Origin: Desulfobacterales bacterium
GTDB taxonomy: Bacteria > Desulfobacterota > Desulfobacteria > Desulfobacterales > 4be13
Reading direction: 5' to 3'
Assembly (NCBI GenBank): GCA_029940115.1
Contig: JAOZRQ010000515.1
Span: 1-5,090, forward strand
Length of the DNA stretch: 5,090 nucleotides
Positions within the stretch are counted from its first letter, which is position 1. Every line of letters starts with the position of its first letter. Of this stretch, positions 4,887 through 5,090 are shown in pieces. The translations under genes were made by a program, and so were the position numbers. The notes under the pieces were generated by a model. That model worked only from the letters and a program-made list of their open reading frames with translations. It had not been told where the DNA came from and ran no database searches.

Positions 4887-5090
4887 TTCTAACGGTTTTT
4901 TGTGGTTTCCGACACGGGCTGATCCGCAGATGAACGCGGATGAACGCGGATGAACGCAGACGGCCTGTGTGACGGGGCTCATCCGCGTCCATCCGCGGTT
5001 TTGTCCATTCCACGGCATGTTGCGGCAGGCTGTCCCAGACCGGCTTTCAGGATCGTGACCGTCTGAAATCACACGCAACCACAAAATCCG
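4887..5090. repeat. Second copy of the hairpin end motif and its inverted partner, cut by the window edge
   Basis: TTCTAACGG at 4887-4895 followed by a T run and GTGGTTT (to 4908) repeats the hairpin's left end at 4724-4744 in direct orientation. AACCACAAAATCCG at 5077-5090 is the exact reverse complement of 4730-4743. With the right arm of the first hairpin this makes four copies of one end motif, alternating in orientation (+, -, +, -), as if two palindromic elements lie side by side, the second running past the window. Confidence 0.65.
4924..4998. repeat. Inverted repeat holding a 10-bp tandem repeat (GATGAACGCG)
   Basis: Bases 4924-4943 pair with 4979-4998 at 18 of 20 positions, the two exceptions being A-C. 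The left arm runs into three tandem copies of GATGAACGCG (4929-4938, 4939-4948, 4949-4958, the last ending in A). The right arm carries the same motif inverted (ATCCGCGTCCATCCGCGG). Motifs of this CCGCGGATGAACGCGGATG kind recur in the intergenic regions of many environmental bacteria, from general memory. It lies inside the larger inverted pair 4893-4908/5077-5090. Confidence 0.75.

Larger units (their letters stand above)
4701..5090. other. Repeat-filled non-coding region
   Basis: No gene is supported in these 390 bp. Short frames on both strands run through palindromes and translate to arginine-rich sequence with no family resemblance. The stretch opens with AAATTGAAAATTG (4707-4719), the exact reverse complement of 1891-1903. 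It then holds a hairpin of about 148 nt, a second copy of that hairpin's end motif, a 10-bp tandem repeat within an inverted pair, and a final inverted copy of the end motif cut by the window edge. Confidence 0.75.

Noticed and set aside
4710..4892. A 60-codon plus-strand frame after tmcB
   Set aside because: It lies almost wholly in the 148-nt hairpin, has no ribosome binding site, and its arginine-rich translation follows from the repeat sequence.
4924..4998. CRISPR-like array
   Set aside because: The repeats are 10 bp, directly tandem and without spacers.
3378..5084. A 568-codon open frame on the minus strand
   Set aside because: It is antisense to the well-supported iron-sulfur protein gene and then runs through palindromic repeats. 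Its translation shows no family motifs.

Overview
The window most likely comes from a sulfate-reducing (or closely related) member of the Desulfobacterota. It encodes a TmcB-type cytoplasmic iron-sulfur protein of sulfate respiration, an LptE outer-membrane lipoprotein (so a Gram-negative, LPS-making cell), an FmdE-family protein, and remains of a FadL-type barrel gene. The gaps between genes are full of palindromic and tandem repeats. The taxonomic call is inference from gene content.

Left part (1-1460): one open frame that enters from outside the window and does not look like a normal gene. Read left to right it holds the catalytic-cysteine end of a C13/caspase-like peptidase, about 255 bp that makes sense only on the minus strand as an ISL3-type transposase fragment, a FlgT-C-like envelope domain carrying a fresh 36-bp duplication, and a truncated FadL-type beta-barrel. 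I read it as a mosaic of gene remnants, either genuine decay or an assembly chimera. It is odd in having stayed open across all the junctions.

Middle gap (1461-2017): no credible gene. It holds a possible promoter, a nested inverted-repeat element (1728-1842) and a long hairpin (1906-1996) followed by five Ts just before the ribosome binding site of the next gene. Together these look like a structured leader or attenuator, or mobile-palindrome debris.

Gene block (2018-4700): an FmdE-family gene, then lptE one base later, then after a 168-bp repeat-filled spacer a TmcB-like CCG-domain iron-sulfur protein. FmdE and LptE are tightly spaced and probably translated together although they have no known functional link. 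TmcB homologues pass electrons from periplasmic cytochromes, through a membrane partner, toward cytoplasmic sulfate or heterodisulfide-type chemistry. Its usual partners are not in the window.

Right end (4701-5090): no gene. A hairpin of about 148 nt starts 20 nt after the last stop codon. Its arms differ mainly by changes that stay paired as G-U on the plus-strand RNA. It is followed by further copies of its end motif, a 10-bp tandem repeat and another inverted repeat that runs off the window. The candidates for undescribed biology here are these structured repeats and the mosaic frame, not the three intact genes.
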